Below are positions 63,715-64,000 of a DNA stretch of 64,000 nt, piece by piece. The notes under the pieces were generated by a model. The model saw only the letters and a list, made by a program, of their open reading frames with translations. It made no database searches and was not told the origin of the DNA. The first letter of the stretch is position 1. Every line of letters begins with the position of its first letter. The position numbers were made by a program, and so were the translations under genes. The stretch is from Amyelois transitella (Eukaryota > Arthropoda > Insecta > Lepidoptera > Pyralidae), in NCBI RefSeq assembly GCF_032362555.1, contig NC_083514.1, positions 6,123,001-6,187,000 of the forward strand, read 5' to 3'.

Positions 63715-64000
63715 ATGGTTAGAAGAAAGAAGCTAGTGAAAAAAATACCTGTGAAAAGAGGTAAAAGAGCAGCAGTTAGTTTCATGGAACAAAAAATAGT
63801 GATTGAACAGTTTGAAGACAAATTTAAAAATTCATTACCGCCACCCAGTGACGTAGTTTATAGTGACATTGTGCGGCAACTTAACAAACGTATGACGGTT
63901 AAAGCAGTTTATTTATCTATTAAAAGAAACTATGAACACTTTTTCAGTGCAACAACAACGTTTGCTTATAAGAAGTTAACAGACGATTATACCATATCGG
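63715..64000 (+). CDS. Unrecognised protein, N-terminal part, open at the right edge
   Basis: An open frame of 95 codons runs from ATG 63715 off the window. The N terminus is strongly basic (MVRRKKLVKKIPVKRGKRAA). It continues as a likely alpha-helical, mixed-charge region (MEQKIVIEQFEDKFKNSLPP, VYSDIVRQLNKRMTVKAVYL, SIKRNYEHFF). No stop or splice signal appears before the edge. The layout, a basic start then helices with a PPPSD linker, could suit a DNA-binding nuclear protein or the start of a transposon-encoded protein. I do not recognise the family. A SINE D-like repeat lies 180 bp upstream. Confidence 0.55.
   Translation, partial: MVRRKKLVKKIPVKRGKRAAVSFMEQKIVIEQFEDKFKNSLPPPSDVVYSDIVRQLNKRMTVKAVYLSIKRNYEHFFSATTTFAYKKLTDDYTIS

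Overview
The window looks like lepidopteran (moth or butterfly) nuclear DNA. Introns and spacers are AT-rich, coding exons are short with standard GT-AG borders, and repeats of a kind typical of Lepidoptera are scattered throughout: a tRNA-like SINE with perfect A and B boxes, an abundant SINE ending in an ATAC-type microsatellite, LINE 3' tails, and an apparently intact mariner. The encoded HDAC1 is very close to insect Rpd3. All genes were assembled by joining exons whose phases agree.

Layout: (1) 390-12886, plus strand: the 3' two thirds of CARMIL, an actin capping-protein regulator; the 5' part lies left of the window. An intact mariner and several SINEs sit in its introns. (2) 16406-22244, minus strand: complete HDAC1/Rpd3 (11 coding exons, 484 aa), tail to tail with CARMIL. 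(3) 22245-23372: shared upstream region of HDAC1 and the next gene, holding a short element with long terminal inverted repeats. (4) 23485-27003, plus: p68-type DEAD-box RNA helicase (Rm62/DDX5 family), with a possible start codon split by an intron and a candidate poison exon. (5) 28833-32202, plus: a tandem paralog of that helicase with the same intron positions, but with a mitochondrial-type presequence in place of the glycine-rich N terminus. (6) 33132-36637, plus: a TEX47-like protein with a BLUF-like domain. (7) 37159-43724, plus: three tandem, very divergent CFAP100-like coiled-coil genes. (8) 45525-46154, minus: ARL4-type small GTPase. (9) About 47300-63714: a gene-poor stretch of AT-rich DNA with repeats, fold-back hairpins and two GC-rich islands. 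(10) 63715 to the right edge: an unrecognised open reading frame running off the window.

Two themes stand out. HDAC1 and p68 are nuclear gene-expression factors with a shared upstream region, and p68 has spawned a neighbour that seems to have been retargeted to mitochondria. The TEX47-like gene and the three CFAP100-like genes form a block of about 10 kb with the look of a sperm/axoneme cluster: CFAP100 is an axonemal dynein regulator and TEX47 is testis-expressed in mammals. Functions are inferred from family resemblance; no database search was possible.
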